Source of the DNA: Verrucomicrobiota bacterium
GTDB lineage: Bacteria; Verrucomicrobiota; Kiritimatiellia; CAJWTS01
Length of the DNA stretch: 64,000 nucleotides
Reading direction: 5' to 3'
Assembly (NCBI GenBank): GCA_027623315.1
Contig: JAQBYD010000009.1
Span: 1-64,000, forward strand
Below are positions 9,283-18,436 of this stretch, in pieces. Below the pieces are notes generated by a model. That model was not told where the DNA came from, made no database searches, and worked only from the letters and a program-made list of their open reading frames with translations. The translations under genes were made by a program, and so were the position numbers. Position 1 is the first letter of the stretch. Each line of letters begins with the position of its first letter.

Positions 9283-10602
9283 TTATCCGGACGTTGCGAA
9301 GTTTTCGAGTGACTCGGCCAGCGCGGTCAGGAACCGCGCGCCGGGAGCGCCGTCAACGGCCTGGTGGTCTATCGTGAGGCTAAGGTGCATGGCGTCGACG
9401 TATGCGACGGCATCGCCCACGCGGACCGGCTTTACGAAGAGCCCTCCAACGCCAAGGATGGCGACTTCGGGTGTATTCAACACCGGCGTAAAGGTCTCGA
9501 TACCCAGCGCGCCGAGTGTCGTGATCGTGAAGGTGCCGCCACCGAGATCATCCGAGCTGATTTTTCCGGCCTGCGCCGCTTCGGCCAGGCGCTTGATCTC
9601 GTTCGAGATCTCCGTCAACGACTTCTGGTTGGCGCCGCGTATAACCGGGACGATCAATCCACGCGGGGTATCGACCGCTACGCCCATGTTCACGTCGCCG
9701 TACTGGACGATCTTGTCCCCAAGAAAATGTGCGTTGAGATCCGCGTGTTGGGTCAACGTGCGCATGGTCGCGTAAACAATCATGTCGTTCAGCGTGATCT
9801 TCGGGCCGCCCTGCGCCTCGAGCGCTTTCATGGACTTCCTGAGGGCGAGCAGTTTCGTGGCGTCGAAACTGCGATTGAGGGTCAGTTGTGCCGTCGAGCT
9901 AAGGGACTCCTTCATGCGTTGCGCGATAATCTTGCGGATGCCCTTCACCGGGATTTCGGTGGTCGCACCGGATGCGACGGCCGGCGCGGCGGGGCCTGCC
10001 TTGAGGTCCGCGCTAAGGACCATGCCTCCCGGTCCACTGCCGGGGGTCTCCGCATGCGCCGATCCGGAGCGCACGGCTTCGCGTGCGGCAACACTTAGAT
10101 GCGGTTGCGCGGCGGCGGCAGCCAGTACGTCGCGCTCGACAACGCGTCCGCCCGGTCCCGTGCCGACGATGGTCGAGATATCGAGTCCGGCGCGTGCGGC
10201 AGCGGCCCGTGCGCGCGGGCTGGATGATCCGCCACCCGCTGTCTGCGCCTGGGGGGCGGTGGCCACGGCGGATTCTGCGGCCTGCGCTGCCGCGGCTTGC
10301 GCCGGAGCCGGGTCACTCGATGCAGCGCTTGCGCCGTCCGGCCGCAGGCTGGCGGCATCATCGCCGTCCGCGCCGAGCGCAGCGATATTGGTGAGCACGG
10401 GAATATCGTCGCCCGGCTCAAAGAAGAGCTCCAGTATCGTTCCGGCCTCGGGGGCCTCGACTTCAAAGGTCGCCTTATCGGTCTCGATATTCGCGATCGG
10501 TTGCCCCTCGCTGACGGCGTCGCCTTTCGCCACGAGCCATTCGACGAGGATGCAGCTTTCAACGGATTGCCCCTGGCGGGGCATTATGATTGCAGTAGCC
10601 AT
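9283..10602 (-). CDS. dihydrolipoamide acyltransferase (E2)
   Basis: Core enzyme of the 2-oxoacid dehydrogenase complex, moving the acyl group from lipoamide to CoA. The N-terminal lipoyl domain has the modified lysine in ETDKATFEVEA (Lys43). An Ala/Pro-rich linker leads to a peripheral subunit-binding domain (ARAAAARAGLDISTIVGTGP, about 130-165). The catalytic domain ends with the signature DHQAVDG (His413, Asp417). Only one lipoyl domain is present. It is the first enzyme gene of the E2-E3-E1 operon, 133 bp downstream of the DeoR-type regulator. The acyl group (acetyl or branched-chain) is not resolved. Confidence 0.93.
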   Translation of the reverse strand: MATAIIMPRQGQSVESCILVEWLVAKGDAVSEGQPIANIETDKATFEVEAPEAGTILELFFEPGDDIPVLTNIAALGADGDDAASLRPDGASAASSDPAPAQAAAAQAAESAVATAPQAQTAGGGSSSPRARAAAARAGLDISTIVGTGPGGRVVERDVLAAAAAQPHLSVAAREAVRSGSAHAETPGSGPGGMVLSADLKAGPAAPAVASGATTEIPVKGIRKIIAQRMKESLSSTAQLTLNRSFDATKLLALRKSMKALEAQGGPKITLNDMIVYATMRTLTQHADLNAHFLGDKIVQYGDVNMGVAVDTPRGLIVPVIRGANQKSLTEISNEIKRLAEAAQAGKISSDDLGGGTFTITTLGALGIETFTPVLNTPEVAILGVGGLFVKPVRVGDAVAYVDAMHLSLTIDHQAVDGAPGARFLTALAESLENFATSG

Positions 10603-10624
10603 GGTTCTGTTTCGGGCCTCCGGT

Positions 10625-10735
10625 GTGTAGTCAGAATTGGTTAGCCAGAAGTAAGTAGTCGTTAGTAGGTAGTAATTAGTCAGAAGTGATTAGTGAGGAG
10701 TGATCGTTGGTTAGTAGATGGTTCCAAGCCATTGG
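10625..10735. repeat. TTAGT/AGTGAGGAGTGA low-complexity repeat
   Basis: Tandem-like variants of TAGT and AGTAG with ATTAGTGAGGAGTGATC fill the gap between the regulator and E2. A related stretch (AGTGAGTAGTGAGGAGTG on the minus strand, near 3100-3120) encodes the tail of the APC transporter. The repeat reaches into the 3' end of the regulator gene. Confidence 0.5.
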
Positions 10736-11557
10736 TTAAACGCAATTCGTGTCACTTCTCACTGATGACTCCGCTTCGATCAGGTTCACGCACTTCCTCA
10801 GTTGCTTGCGCACCGTGGTGTCGATGCCGCGGTCGGTAATCAAGGTATCCAGTTCTTTAAGATCGCCGGCCCTGGCGAACGAAATCTTGCCGATCTTGGC
10901 GCTGTCGACGAGGAGTACGGTGCGATTCGAATGGGCCATGATGAGTTCCTTGGTATAGGCCTCGGCAGGGGAGGTGGTGGTCATTCCTTCTTGCAGGGTC
11001 AGACCGATCGTACCCATGAAGGCGATGTCGATGTGGAGTTCGTCGATAATCTTGCGGGTCAGCGCGCCGACAGTGGTCTGGCTGCGCTTACGCAACTCTC
11101 CGCCGACGAGGATCAGCGCTAAATCCGACGTGCTCAGTTCAGCTGCGGCGCGCAGTGAGTTCGTGACGACGGTGATGTCGTTCCGTGTTTTCAAAAGCAT
11201 GGCTAGTTCGAGCACGGTACTTCCTCCATCGAGATAGATCGTGTCATCGGTGTTGATCAGCTTGGCCGCCTCGACGGCGATGGCCCGCTTCTCGGTGGCG
11301 GCGATGGACGTCTTGTCGTCAAAGAGGGGCTCGGCCATGCGGCCCTGCACGCTGATAGCCCCGCCGTGGACGCGTCGCAGTTGTCCGGCATCCTCGAGCG
11401 CTTCCAGATCCCGGCGAATCGTTGCGGGAGACACGCCCAGCAGTTCCGTCAGCTCCTCCACACGCATGGCCCCGCGCTGCTGCACGATCTCTCCGAGGTG
11501 TGTTTGCCGCTCAGGAGCCAGATCTCGGTTAGCAATCATCTGTGCATTATTGAGCAA
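10736..11557 (-). CDS. DeoR/GlpR-family transcriptional regulator
   Basis: Repressor-type regulator with an N-terminal winged helix (GVSPATIRRDLEALEDAGQL) and a C-terminal sugar-phosphate sensor domain related to ribose-5-phosphate isomerase (YLDGGSTVLELA, VTNSLRAA, LVGGELRK). These proteins usually sense phosphorylated sugars. It lies upstream of and co-directional with the E2-E3-E1 genes, so it may control them or only itself. The track start is TTG; an ATG six codons downstream is preferred, because a TATAAT-like -10 lies just upstream and the TTG falls inside a palindrome. The last residues (ESSVRSDTNCV) appear to be encoded by an intergenic repeat, suggesting a recently altered C-terminus. 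Confidence 0.87.
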   Translation of the reverse strand: MLNNAQMIANRDLAPERQTHLGEIVQQRGAMRVEELTELLGVSPATIRRDLEALEDAGQLRRVHGGAISVQGRMAEPLFDDKTSIAATEKRAIAVEAAKLINTDDTIYLDGGSTVLELAMLLKTRNDITVVTNSLRAAAELSTSDLALILVGGELRKRSQTTVGALTRKIIDELHIDIAFMGTIGLTLQEGMTTTSPAEAYTKELIMAHSNRTVLLVDSAKIGKISFARAGDLKELDTLITDRGIDTTVRKQLRKCVNLIEAESSVRSDTNCV

Positions 11558-11569
11558 TAATGATTATAG
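11546..11569 (-). promoter_or_regulatory. putative autoregulatory operator and -10 box of the DeoR-type gene
   Basis: CATTATTGAGCAATAATG is a perfect 8-bp inverted repeat with a 2-bp centre, overlapping the upstream TTG start. A TATAAT hexamer on the minus strand lies a base beyond it, placing transcription start inside the palindrome. This is where a repressor would block its own gene. No convincing -35 was seen. Coordinates may be off by one. Confidence 0.5.
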
Positions 11570-11723
11570 TCAATCACAAATAAGCATAAAGAATCACTAG
11601 GAATTCCCGCGCACAGATTATGGAAAGAAGTGGCGCAGTCATCCTCGTCGAATCCCAAGATTCCCCCCTTCCCATGCCTACGTGCGGCAAGGCTCCGCCG
11701 CGCCCGTGCGGGGCGGGCAGGTT

Positions 11724-11745
11724 CGCGTGATTCGCGGGCCCAAAA
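11724..11745. repeat. GCGTGATTCGCGGGCCCAAAA dispersed repeat, copy 1
   Basis: This 22-bp stretch recurs, inverted and identical, at 16464-16485 inside the ATTCGTG-type repeat region. The rest of the space between the regulator and the DMT gene (11558-11762) holds no gene I can support. Confidence 0.6.
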
Positions 11746-11762
11746 TCTGGGGAAGTTTCCGC

Positions 11763-12653
11763 TTAGTCCCCCCTCGAATGCCTCCCGGGTGCCTTGGCAT
11801 GGACCCGGACGCGCGGCCGCAGTGCCGTGCCGACGCACCCGACGAGGATCAAGATCACGCCCGCCAGCGTTCGCGCATCCAGGATCTCATCGAAGATCAC
11901 GATCCCCAGCACGACGCCGATGACTGGAGTCAACATGCCCATGACGGATCCCGTGGCCGCCGGTACGTACGTGTAGGAGTAGGTCATGATCAACTGCCCC
12001 GCCGCGGCGACCACGGCGGACACGAGCAGGATCCACACCAGGGGTTCTGTTAAGGTGGTGATCTCGACGCTGGCGGGCAGGGCAACGATGATCAAGCCGC
12101 CGATACATTGCGAAATGAAGATCGATGTGACCGAGTCCGTGCGCCGCAACGTCCGGATCATGACCACGATTGCGCCCGCCATGGCTCCCTGGGCGATCGC
12201 GAGCGATTCGTAGAGGCCGATCGAGAGTGTCGTAAGGTCACAACCGGACGCCAGCAGGATGCCGCAGAACGCGGTAGCGATCATAACCCACTGGCGGCAG
12301 TTCACTTTCTCGCCCAGGAACCACGCTCCGAACACGGCCGCGAAGACCGGGTAGGAGAAACTCAGCGCTGTCCCTTTGGCCAGTCCGATCTTCTGGATGC
12401 AGAGGTAGTAAACGACGACACCGACGCCGCCAAGGACACCGCGTGTGATCAGCATTCCCCTTCTACGAAAAGTGAACCGGTCGCGGCCCGTCAGGACCAG
12501 GACGGCACTTATGGCCAATCCCGTTAAGAAGCGGAACAACGACGCGCTGTAGACCCCGGTGTCTCCGGCGTACCGCAACAGTGCGCCCATGATCGCGAAC
12601 AGCACCGCGGCTGTCGCCATGCCGATCACGCCCTTTATGTCGTTCTCGTGCAC
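11763..12653 (-). CDS. DMT-superfamily (EamA-type) transporter
   Basis: A 296-residue polytopic membrane protein with about ten hydrophobic helices arranged as two repeats of roughly 140 residues, the typical EamA layout. Signature stretches include GALLRYAGDTGVYSASLFRF near the first repeat and GQLIMTYSYTYVPAATGSVM in the second. Such proteins export or import metabolites such as amino acids or nucleotide derivatives across the inner membrane. It is co-directional with aconitase upstream but separated from it by a hairpin terminator, so it is probably transcribed on its own. Substrate unknown. Confidence 0.85.
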   Translation of the reverse strand: MHENDIKGVIGMATAAVLFAIMGALLRYAGDTGVYSASLFRFLTGLAISAVLVLTGRDRFTFRRRGMLITRGVLGGVGVVVYYLCIQKIGLAKGTALSFSYPVFAAVFGAWFLGEKVNCRQWVMIATAFCGILLASGCDLTTLSIGLYESLAIAQGAMAGAIVVMIRTLRRTDSVTSIFISQCIGGLIIVALPASVEITTLTEPLVWILLVSAVVAAAGQLIMTYSYTYVPAATGSVMGMLTPVIGVVLGIVIFDEILDARTLAGVILILVGCVGTALRPRVRVHAKAPGRHSRGD

Positions 12654-12674
12654 CGTTTGATCGCTTTTCTGTGT

Positions 12675-12710
12675 AACAAGAAAACCCCGGGAAACGACTC
12701 CCGGGGTTCG
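12675..12710 (-). terminator. intrinsic terminator of the aconitase gene
   Basis: AACCCCGGG (12683-12691) and CCCGGGGTT (12700-12708) form a 9-bp GC-rich stem with an 8-base loop. On the minus strand the stem is followed by TTTTCTTGTT, a U-rich tail. It lies about 30 bp after the aconitase stop. Confidence 0.85.
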
Positions 12711-12738
12711 AGTAATCTCGTGGGGCGGGCGGGGAGGG

Positions 12739-14979
12739 TTATGCCTGCCCGGTCGCGATCAGGTTGAGTGCGCTACCCGCCTTGAACCACTCGATCTGGG
12801 CGGCGTTGTAGCTCTGATTAAGGACGCATGTCTCGGTTGAGCCGTCGGCGTGCTGAATCTCGAGTGCCAGGGGAGTGCCGGGCGCGAACGTTGTGAGTCC
12901 GCGGATACTCAAGCGGTCATCCTCCCGGACCTTGTCATAGTCGGCGGGGTCCGCAAACGTCAGTCCCAGCATGCCCTGCTTCTTCAGGTTGGTCTCGTGG
13001 ATACGCGCGAAGCTCTTGACGATGATTGCGCGTCCGCCCAGGTGGCGCGGTTCCATGGCGGCGTGTTCACGGCTGGAGCCTTCTCCGTAGTTCTCGTCGC
13101 CGACGACGATCCAGCCAAGTCCTCGTGCCTTGTAGTCACGGGCGACCTCATGCACCACCCCGGTTTCGCCGCTGAGTGTGTTTTTGACCTTGCCGGCCTC
13201 GCCAGAGAAGGCATTGATGGCTCCGAGGAATGCGTTCCCCGATATGTTGTCGAGATGCCCGCGAAAGCGAAGCCATGGCCCGGCCATGGAGATGTGGTCC
13301 GTCGTGCACTTGCCCTGGGCCTTGAGAAGAAGCGGGACGCCCTCGACATCCTTTCCGTCCCATGCCCCGAACGGTTCAAGCAGTTGTAGCCGCTCGCTGT
13401 CTGGTGCGACCGTGATCTCGATGGCGGAGTCGCCACCCGTTGCCTGGATGCACCCCTCTTCACCGGGGTCAAATCCTGAGGCGGGCAGTTCCCTGCCCAC
13501 GGGTGGTTCCAGCTTCACGCGTTCGCCGGCGTCGTTCTCGAGTTCATCGGTTGCCGGGTTGAAGCTCAGGCGCCCCGCGATCGCGAGCGCGGTCACCATC
13601 TCGGGGCTGGCCACGAAGGCCAGCGTGTCAGGGCTGCCGTCGTTACGCTTGGCGAAGTTACGGTTGAAAGAGGTTACGATGGAGTTGCGTTCGCCTTGCT
13701 TGACGTCCATGCGCTTCCACATTCCGATGCATGGCCCGCAGGCGTTGGCGAGCACGGTGCCACCGAACTCTTTGAGGATAGCCAGTTGGCCGTCGCGATC
13801 GATCGTCGCGCGGACCTGCTCGGAGCCGGGTGTGATCGTGAAATGGACCTTGGCCTTCAGCCCTTTTGCCATGGCCTGCTTCGCGATGTTTGCGGAGCGA
13901 TCGATGTCCTCGTAGCTGGAATTGGTACAACTTCCGATCAGGCAGACACGCAGGTCATCCGGATAGTTGTTCTCGGCCACCGCCTCCTTCATCCTGGAGA
14001 CGGGCCACGCAAGATCCGGTGTAAAGGGGCCGTTGATATGCGGCTCGAGTGTGTCGAGATTGATCTCGATGACTTCGTCATAGAAATCCCCGGGTGCCGC
14101 TGCGGTCTCGGGATCAGCCGTAAGCAGCGCTTCGTGGGCTGCGGCGGCATCCGCGAGGTCGCCGCGTCCTGTCGCGCGAAGGTAGTCGCCCATGCGCGCG
14201 TCAAAGGGGAAGATGGAGGTTGTGGCTCCGATCTCGGCGCCCATGTTGCAGATCGTGCCTTTGCCGGTGCAGGAGAGCGACGCGGTGCCGGGTCCGAAAT
14301 ACTCGACGATGGCGCCCGTGCCGCCCTTGACGGTCAGGATGCCGGCCAGTTTTAAGATGACATCTTTGGCGGATGCCCAGCCTGACAGCGATCCGGTCAG
14401 TTTGACGCCGATCAGCTTCGGCCACTTGAGCTCCCAGGGCATGCCGGCCATGACGTCAACGGCATCCGCGCCGCCGACGCCGATCGCTATCATGCCCAGG
14501 CCGCCGGCGTTGGGTGTGTGACTGTCGGTCCCGATCATCATCGTTCCGGGAGCGGCGTAGTTCTCCAGGACGATCTGGTGAATGATCCCGGCGCCGGGTT
14601 TCCAGAAATCGATACCGTACTTCCTGCAGACGCTCTCGAGGAAGCTGTAGACTTCGCTGTTCTCGCTCTTGGCGGCCTTCAGGTCGTCGAGGGCACCCGT
14701 GCGCGCCTGGATGAGATGGTCGCAATGCACGCTGCTGGGCACGGCCGTGGTCTTGCGCCCGGCTTGCATGAACTGCAGCAGCGCCATTTGCGCGGTTGCG
14801 TCCTGCATCGCCACGCGATCGGGAGCGAACTCGGCATAGTCTACGCCGCGCGTCAGCTTGCCGCTGCAGGGCTCCCAGAGGTGCGCGTAGAGTATCTTCT
14901 GGGTGAGCGTGAGGGGCTGGTCGATGATCGCCCGGACGTCGGTCAATTTGCTTTCGAGTTTTTCGTAGAATTCGTTCAT
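12739..14979 (-). CDS. acn: aconitate hydratase (mitochondrial-type aconitase)
   Basis: Interconverts citrate and isocitrate in the TCA cycle, using a [4Fe-4S] cluster. The cluster ligands are visible: GSCTNSS (Cys351) and ACGPCIGMW (Cys414, Cys417). The protein starts [12 protein letters not shown] at an ATG at 14979, preceded by a purine-rich GGAAGG. The ORF track extends 89 residues further upstream, but that extension overlaps the promoter and the divergent neighbour and is rejected. At 746 residues it matches the monomeric mitochondrial-type family rather than AcnB. It has its own promoter and terminator. It is divergent from the DadA-like gene. Confidence 0.93.
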   Translation of the reverse strand: MNEFYEKLESKLTDVRAIIDQPLTLTQKILYAHLWEPCSGKLTRGVDYAEFAPDRVAMQDATAQMALLQFMQAGRKTTAVPSSVHCDHLIQARTGALDDLKAAKSENSEVYSFLESVCRKYGIDFWKPGAGIIHQIVLENYAAPGTMMIGTDSHTPNAGGLGMIAIGVGGADAVDVMAGMPWELKWPKLIGVKLTGSLSGWASAKDVILKLAGILTVKGGTGAIVEYFGPGTASLSCTGKGTICNMGAEIGATTSIFPFDARMGDYLRATGRGDLADAAAAHEALLTADPETAAAPGDFYDEVIEINLDTLEPHINGPFTPDLAWPVSRMKEAVAENNYPDDLRVCLIGSCTNSSYEDIDRSANIAKQAMAKGLKAKVHFTITPGSEQVRATIDRDGQLAILKEFGGTVLANACGPCIGMWKRMDVKQGERNSIVTSFNRNFAKRNDGSPDTLAFVASPEMVTALAIAGRLSFNPATDELENDAGERVKLEPPVGRELPASGFDPGEEGCIQATGGDSAIEITVAPDSERLQLLEPFGAWDGKDVEGVPLLLKAQGKCTTDHISMAGPWLRFRGHLDNISGNAFLGAINAFSGEAGKVKNTLSGETGVVHEVARDYKARGLGWIVVGDENYGEGSSREHAAMEPRHLGGRAIIVKSFARIHETNLKKQGMLGLTFADPADYDKVREDDRLSIRGLTTFAPGTPLALEIQHADGSTETCVLNQSYNAAQIEWFKAGSALNLIATGQA

Positions 14980-15023
14980 GGTGCCTTCCGTCTGGTTTCG
15001 TTGAAGATTGGGAAAGGCATAGG

Positions 15024-15051
15024 AGTATATGGCATCTGCCGGACGGGTCAA
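15024..15051 (-). promoter_or_regulatory. sigma70-type promoter of aconitase
   Basis: On the minus strand TTGACC (15051-15046) and TATACT (15029-15024) are separated by 16 bp, close to consensus. The -10 lies about 45 bp upstream of the aconitase ATG. Confidence 0.65.
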
Positions 15052-15078
15052 GTCGGGTGTCGGGAGCCGAGTGAACTG

Positions 15079-16332
15079 ATGGGCAAAGGACACCATAGTG
15101 ACGTCATCGTCATCGGGGGCGGCGTCATCGGCGTGGCCTGTGCGTACTACCTTTCGAAGGCGGGCCGGCACGTACGGATCCTGGAGCGAGAGACCATCGG
15201 GGCAGGCGCGTCGCATGCTAACTGCGGGCTCATTGTCCCGAGTCATGTGTTTCCGATGTGCCTCCCGGGTACGATGCAGAAAGCCCTCAAGTGGATGCTT
15301 CGCGGCGATTCGCCCCTGTACATTCGCCCGACGTTCAACCCTCGGCTAATTGGCTGGCTCTTGCGATTCGGGGCGCGATGCAACACGCAGGACATGCACA
15401 TCGCTGCGCGTGCGCGGATTGCCATGCTCGACCACTCGATGACGTTGTACCGGCGCCTGATCGAGGACGAGAAGCTGGACTGCGATTGGGAGGAAAAGGG
15501 GCTGCTGTTCGCGTGCCGCACCGAGAAGGCCATGGACGAATACGCGCTCACCGCCTCGCTCATGGAACCGTACGGCGTTGCTGCGAAGCGGCTCAACCAA
15601 GTTGAGCTGCAGGCCCTGGAGCCGGCCCTGAGGGATGACCTCGTCGGGGGATGGCATCATCAGGATGATGCTCATTTGCGGCCGGAGCGCCTGATGAGCG
15701 AGTGGCGTCGTGCACTCGATGGGGATGTGCAATTCGAGGAGCAATGTACGGTAACGCGGATGGATTTGAACCCCGACGGTGTACATGCCGTGGATACCCC
15801 GCGTGGCCCCTTCACCGCAGACGCGATCGTGCTGGCGACGGGGGCGTGGGCACCGCAGCTTGCCGGCCCGCTTGGGCTGAATCTTCCGGTCGAGCCCGGC
15901 AAAGGCTACAGCATCACGATGACGCGTCCGGCCGTGTGTCCTGCGATACCGGTACTGTTCTGCGAGCGGAAATCGGTAGCGACCCCGTGGGCGAGCGGCT
16001 ACCGGCTAGGCGGTACGATGGAATTCTCCGGATACCGCGAGGGGCTGAATCACGTCCGACTCGATGCGCTGCGCGCGGCCGGCCGAGCGTACCTCAAGGA
16101 TCCCTTGGGGGATGAGACGGTGGAGGAATGGTATGGATTCAGGCCCATGACCTACGACGGTATCCCGGTCATCAGCCGCGCGCCCCGCCATCCGAACGTC
16201 TACATCGCAGCGGGTCACAACATGATCGGCATATCAGCCGCACCCGCGTCCGGTCATCTGATCGCCGACCTGATCACCGAACGCGAGCCCATCATGGACC
16301 CCGCTCCCTTCTCCATCCAGCGGTTCCAGTGA
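15079..16332 (+). CDS. FAD-dependent D-amino acid dehydrogenase-like oxidoreductase
   Basis: A 417-residue DAO-fold flavoprotein. The N-terminal FAD motif is [15 protein letters not shown] with the ribose-binding [10 protein letters not shown]; the C-terminal FAD contact is [12 protein letters not shown]. It most resembles DadA/glycine oxidase-type enzymes that oxidise D-amino or N-methyl amino acids to oxoacids, often at the inner membrane. I start it at ATG 15079 ([15 protein letters not shown]). The track ORF begins 187 codons earlier, antisense to aconitase, which is not credible. It faces away from aconitase. The ridA gene 2.2 kb downstream could remove the imine products, but that is inference. 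Confidence 0.82.
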   Translation: MGKGHHSDVIVIGGGVIGVACAYYLSKAGRHVRILERETIGAGASHANCGLIVPSHVFPMCLPGTMQKALKWMLRGDSPLYIRPTFNPRLIGWLLRFGARCNTQDMHIAARARIAMLDHSMTLYRRLIEDEKLDCDWEEKGLLFACRTEKAMDEYALTASLMEPYGVAAKRLNQVELQALEPALRDDLVGGWHHQDDAHLRPERLMSEWRRALDGDVQFEEQCTVTRMDLNPDGVHAVDTPRGPFTADAIVLATGAWAPQLAGPLGLNLPVEPGKGYSITMTRPAVCPAIPVLFCERKSVATPWASGYRLGGTMEFSGYREGLNHVRLDALRAAGRAYLKDPLGDETVEEWYGFRPMTYDGIPVISRAPRHPNVYIAAGHNMIGISAAPASGHLIADLITEREPIMDPAPFSIQRFQ

Positions 16333-16563
16333 ACAGAGCCGTGGTCGCCGCCACGGAATAAGATTTTAGACCCACGAAATACACGAATGACACGAATGGT
16401 TTACAGAGATCGAAATCGTATCCATTGAACGGGGGTCGAGGACTCTGAATCCCACGAGTGTTTTTGGGCCCGCGAATCACGCGCAGGATCCAGGCGTGGG
16501 AAACCACGAATGACTCGAATTAGGCGAATGTTGCAGAAGTAATGAGGTTCCACTTTGGTTAGG

Positions 16564-16609
16564 TTTGGTGTATTTCACGATCTGAATACAGATCGCGAAA
16601 TACACCAAA
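16564..16609. repeat. strong 21-bp hairpin
   Basis: TTTGGTGTATTTCACGATCTG (16564-16584) and its reverse complement (16589-16609) differ at one position and leave a 4-base loop, AATA. It lies just upstream of the GxxExxY remnant. There is no T-run after either side, so it is not an ordinary terminator. Confidence 0.75.
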
Positions 16610-16642
16610 GCGTTCGAAGGTAGAGTGCTGAGAGGAGTTGAT

Positions 16643-16702
16643 ATGACCGATATCGTCTATGCGGACGAGAGTTATGCGATCATGGGTGCGTGTTTCAATC
16701 GC
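16643..16702 (+). pseudogene. N-terminal remnant of a GxxExxY-family protein
   Basis: After a GAGAGGAG ribosome-binding site, the ATG at 16643 encodes MTDIVYADESYAIMGACFN. This matches the beginning of GxxExxY proteins (PF13366-type: acidic N-terminus, then SYAI.GA..EVY). The homology stops after about 19 residues and runs into repeat-coded sequence (RVFRGFRI). The core GxxExxY motif is missing, so it cannot be functional. The ORF stays open to 16834 by chance. Confidence 0.5.
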
Positions 16703-16823
16703 AGCTATTCAATAGCCATTCGGATCATTCGTGTATTTCGTGGTTTCCGAATCCGGACACAGATGACGATTGAGCCACCGATATACGCAACCGCCATTCG
16801 GGCCATTCGTGGTTTCCGAGCTT

Positions 16824-18038
16824 ATGTCTACTGAACAAACTCTGATATCGGTACGTGACGCCGAGAGGCTGATTGCGGAGCACGGCGCGCCTTACGGCAC
16901 GCTGAGGCTGCATCTGAACGACTGCGTTGGGCGGGTGCTGCACGAAGATGTGGTGTCCGACCGTGACCAGCCGCCGTTTCATCGCGTCGCCATGGACGGC
17001 ATCGCCATTCGCTTTGCCGGCTGGGAAAGCGGCCGGCGGGAATTCCGGATCGAGGGAACCCATCACGCCGGAGAGCCGGCGCCCACGCTTCAAGATCCCG
17101 ACGGGTGCTACGAGGTCATGACCGGCTCCGTGCTGCCGCAGGGCTGCGATTGCGTTATTCGCGTGGAGGATATCCACGTGGCCAACGGCGCGGCAACGTT
17201 GAGCGAGCGCGCGACGGCCGGGCTGATGCAGAACGTGCATCAACACGGGAGCGACCGAAGCGCGGGGGATATTCTGATAGGCCGGGGTGCGCGCCTCACA
17301 TCGCCTCACATCGCCATTGCCGCGTCGGTCGGCATGGGCGAGTTGAGTGTCGACCGGGAGCCCGCCATCGCTCTCGTCTCCAACGGCGACGAGTTGGTTG
17401 ATGTGCATGAATCGGTGGCGCCGTACCAGATTCGTCGTTCAAACATCTACGCGGTGGAGAGCGGCCTGCGCAGTCGCGGATATTCCGACTTACATCGTTT
17501 TCATCTTCCCGATGAGCAGGCCGTGGTCGAGAGGGGCCTGGAGCAGATCCTGGAGGATCACGATGTGCTGCTGCTCAGTGGAGGCGTATCCGCCGGCCAG
17601 CACGACTTCATTCCCGGCGCGCTCCAGAAGTTGGGTGTGCGGCCGGTCTTTCACAAGGTCCTTCAGCGTCCGGGCCTGCCGTTCTGGTTTGGCGTTGCGG
17701 AGGGAAACAAGCAGGTCTTCGCGATGCCGGGCAATCCCGTCTCAACCTTGATCTGTTTCTATCGCTACGTGGTTCCCCAACTGGCGATCAACGCGGGGCT
17801 GCCGCGGGAGCCCGAGTTTGCCGTCCTGGGCGAGGACACGGTCTTCAAGAAGGATCTGACGCTCTTTCTGCCGGTGGGCCTGGTTCCTGGAGACGGCGGT
17901 TTGCGCGTAGCCGAGCCGAGGCCGACGCACGGCTCCGGAGATTTCTGTGGTCTTGCACCGACGGACGGTTTCGTAGAACTACCGGCGGGCGCCGATCGCT
18001 TCCCGAGTGGAACCATATGCCGCCTATACCGCTGGTAG
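16824..18038 (+). CDS. moeA: molybdopterin molybdotransferase MoeA
   Basis: Inserts molybdate into adenylylated molybdopterin to complete the molybdenum cofactor. The 404-residue protein has the N-terminal MoeA domains (FHRVAMDGIAIRF), the central TGSVLPQGCDCVIRVED, and the MogA-like domain with LVSNGDEL, LLSGGVSAGQHD and the substrate loop FAMPGNPVST. The ATG at 16824 (MSTEQTL) is chosen. The track start 18 codons upstream reads through an ATTCGTG-type repeat. No other moa/moe genes are nearby, so it is an isolated gene. It implies that the organism makes at least one molybdo- or tungstoenzyme. Confidence 0.9.
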   Translation: MSTEQTLISVRDAERLIAEHGAPYGTLRLHLNDCVGRVLHEDVVSDRDQPPFHRVAMDGIAIRFAGWESGRREFRIEGTHHAGEPAPTLQDPDGCYEVMTGSVLPQGCDCVIRVEDIHVANGAATLSERATAGLMQNVHQHGSDRSAGDILIGRGARLTSPHIAIAASVGMGELSVDREPAIALVSNGDELVDVHESVAPYQIRRSNIYAVESGLRSRGYSDLHRFHLPDEQAVVERGLEQILEDHDVLLLSGGVSAGQHDFIPGALQKLGVRPVFHKVLQRPGLPFWFGVAEGNKQVFAMPGNPVSTLICFYRYVVPQLAINAGLPREPEFAVLGEDTVFKKDLTLFLPVGLVPGDGGLRVAEPRPTHGSGDFCGLAPTDGFVELPAGADRFPSGTICRLYRW

Positions 18039-18100
18039 GGGAGTCGATCGCCTCGGCCGCGAAGGCACCGCGTTGAGCATCGGCTTGCGCCATGCGCGCG

Positions 18101-18277
18101 TCAGCTCAGGTTGAAGCGCTTGTTCCCCTGGGAGCCCGAGCCCGATATGTTCTTGCTTGTGCTGCCGCGAGGCGAGGGCTTATCGCCACCACCTTTGAGT
18201 TCGTTGATCTCCATCTTGAGTATGATCACCCAAATCAGGAGGATCGCCAATACGGTGCATAGAATGGTCACTGTCAT
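18101..18277 (-). CDS. 58-aa single-span membrane protein
   Basis: Below the ORF-track cutoff. ATG at 18277 is preceded by GGAGATC. The product begins MTVTILCTVLAILLIWVIIL, one clear membrane helix, then a short charged linker (KMEINELKGGGDK) and a Ser/Gly-rich tail. It resembles many small bacterial membrane proteins with no assigned function. It is convergent with moeA and its 3' end lies about 60 bp from the moeA stop. Confidence 0.55.
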   Translation of the reverse strand: MTVTILCTVLAILLIWVIILKMEINELKGGGDKPSPRGSTSKNISGSGSQGNKRFNLS

Positions 18278-18436
18278 CTCATGATCTCCGTACGTCCGAT
18301 GGTCCAGAGCGAACTGTACACAACGCCGACTCTCGAAGGCAAGTGCATCATTGTCGCGGCCTGTTTTTGGAGGCCTCGGCGACGTCCGAAACGGGTATGC
18401 ATTGCTTGACTAAAGCGCCGCGGCAGACCACCGTAG

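Larger units (their letters stand above)
16361..16820. repeat. ATTCGTG-type repeat region (about 460 bp)
   Basis: The space between the DadA-like gene and moeA holds many variants of CCACGAAT, ACACGAATGACACGAATGG and, in the other direction, ATTCGTGTATTTCGTGG and CCATTCGTGGTTTCCGA. Two copies sit at 16731-16750 and 16797-16820, the last touching the moeA start. It includes an inverted copy of the 11724 repeat at 16464-16485. This type of repeat is familiar to me from other genomes, but I cannot name a family with certainty. Confidence 0.75.

Noticed and set aside
14980-15246. 89-residue N-terminal extension of aconitase in the track
   Set aside because: It runs through the promoter and the divergent dadA-like gene; the ATG at 14979 has a ribosome-binding site and matches family length.
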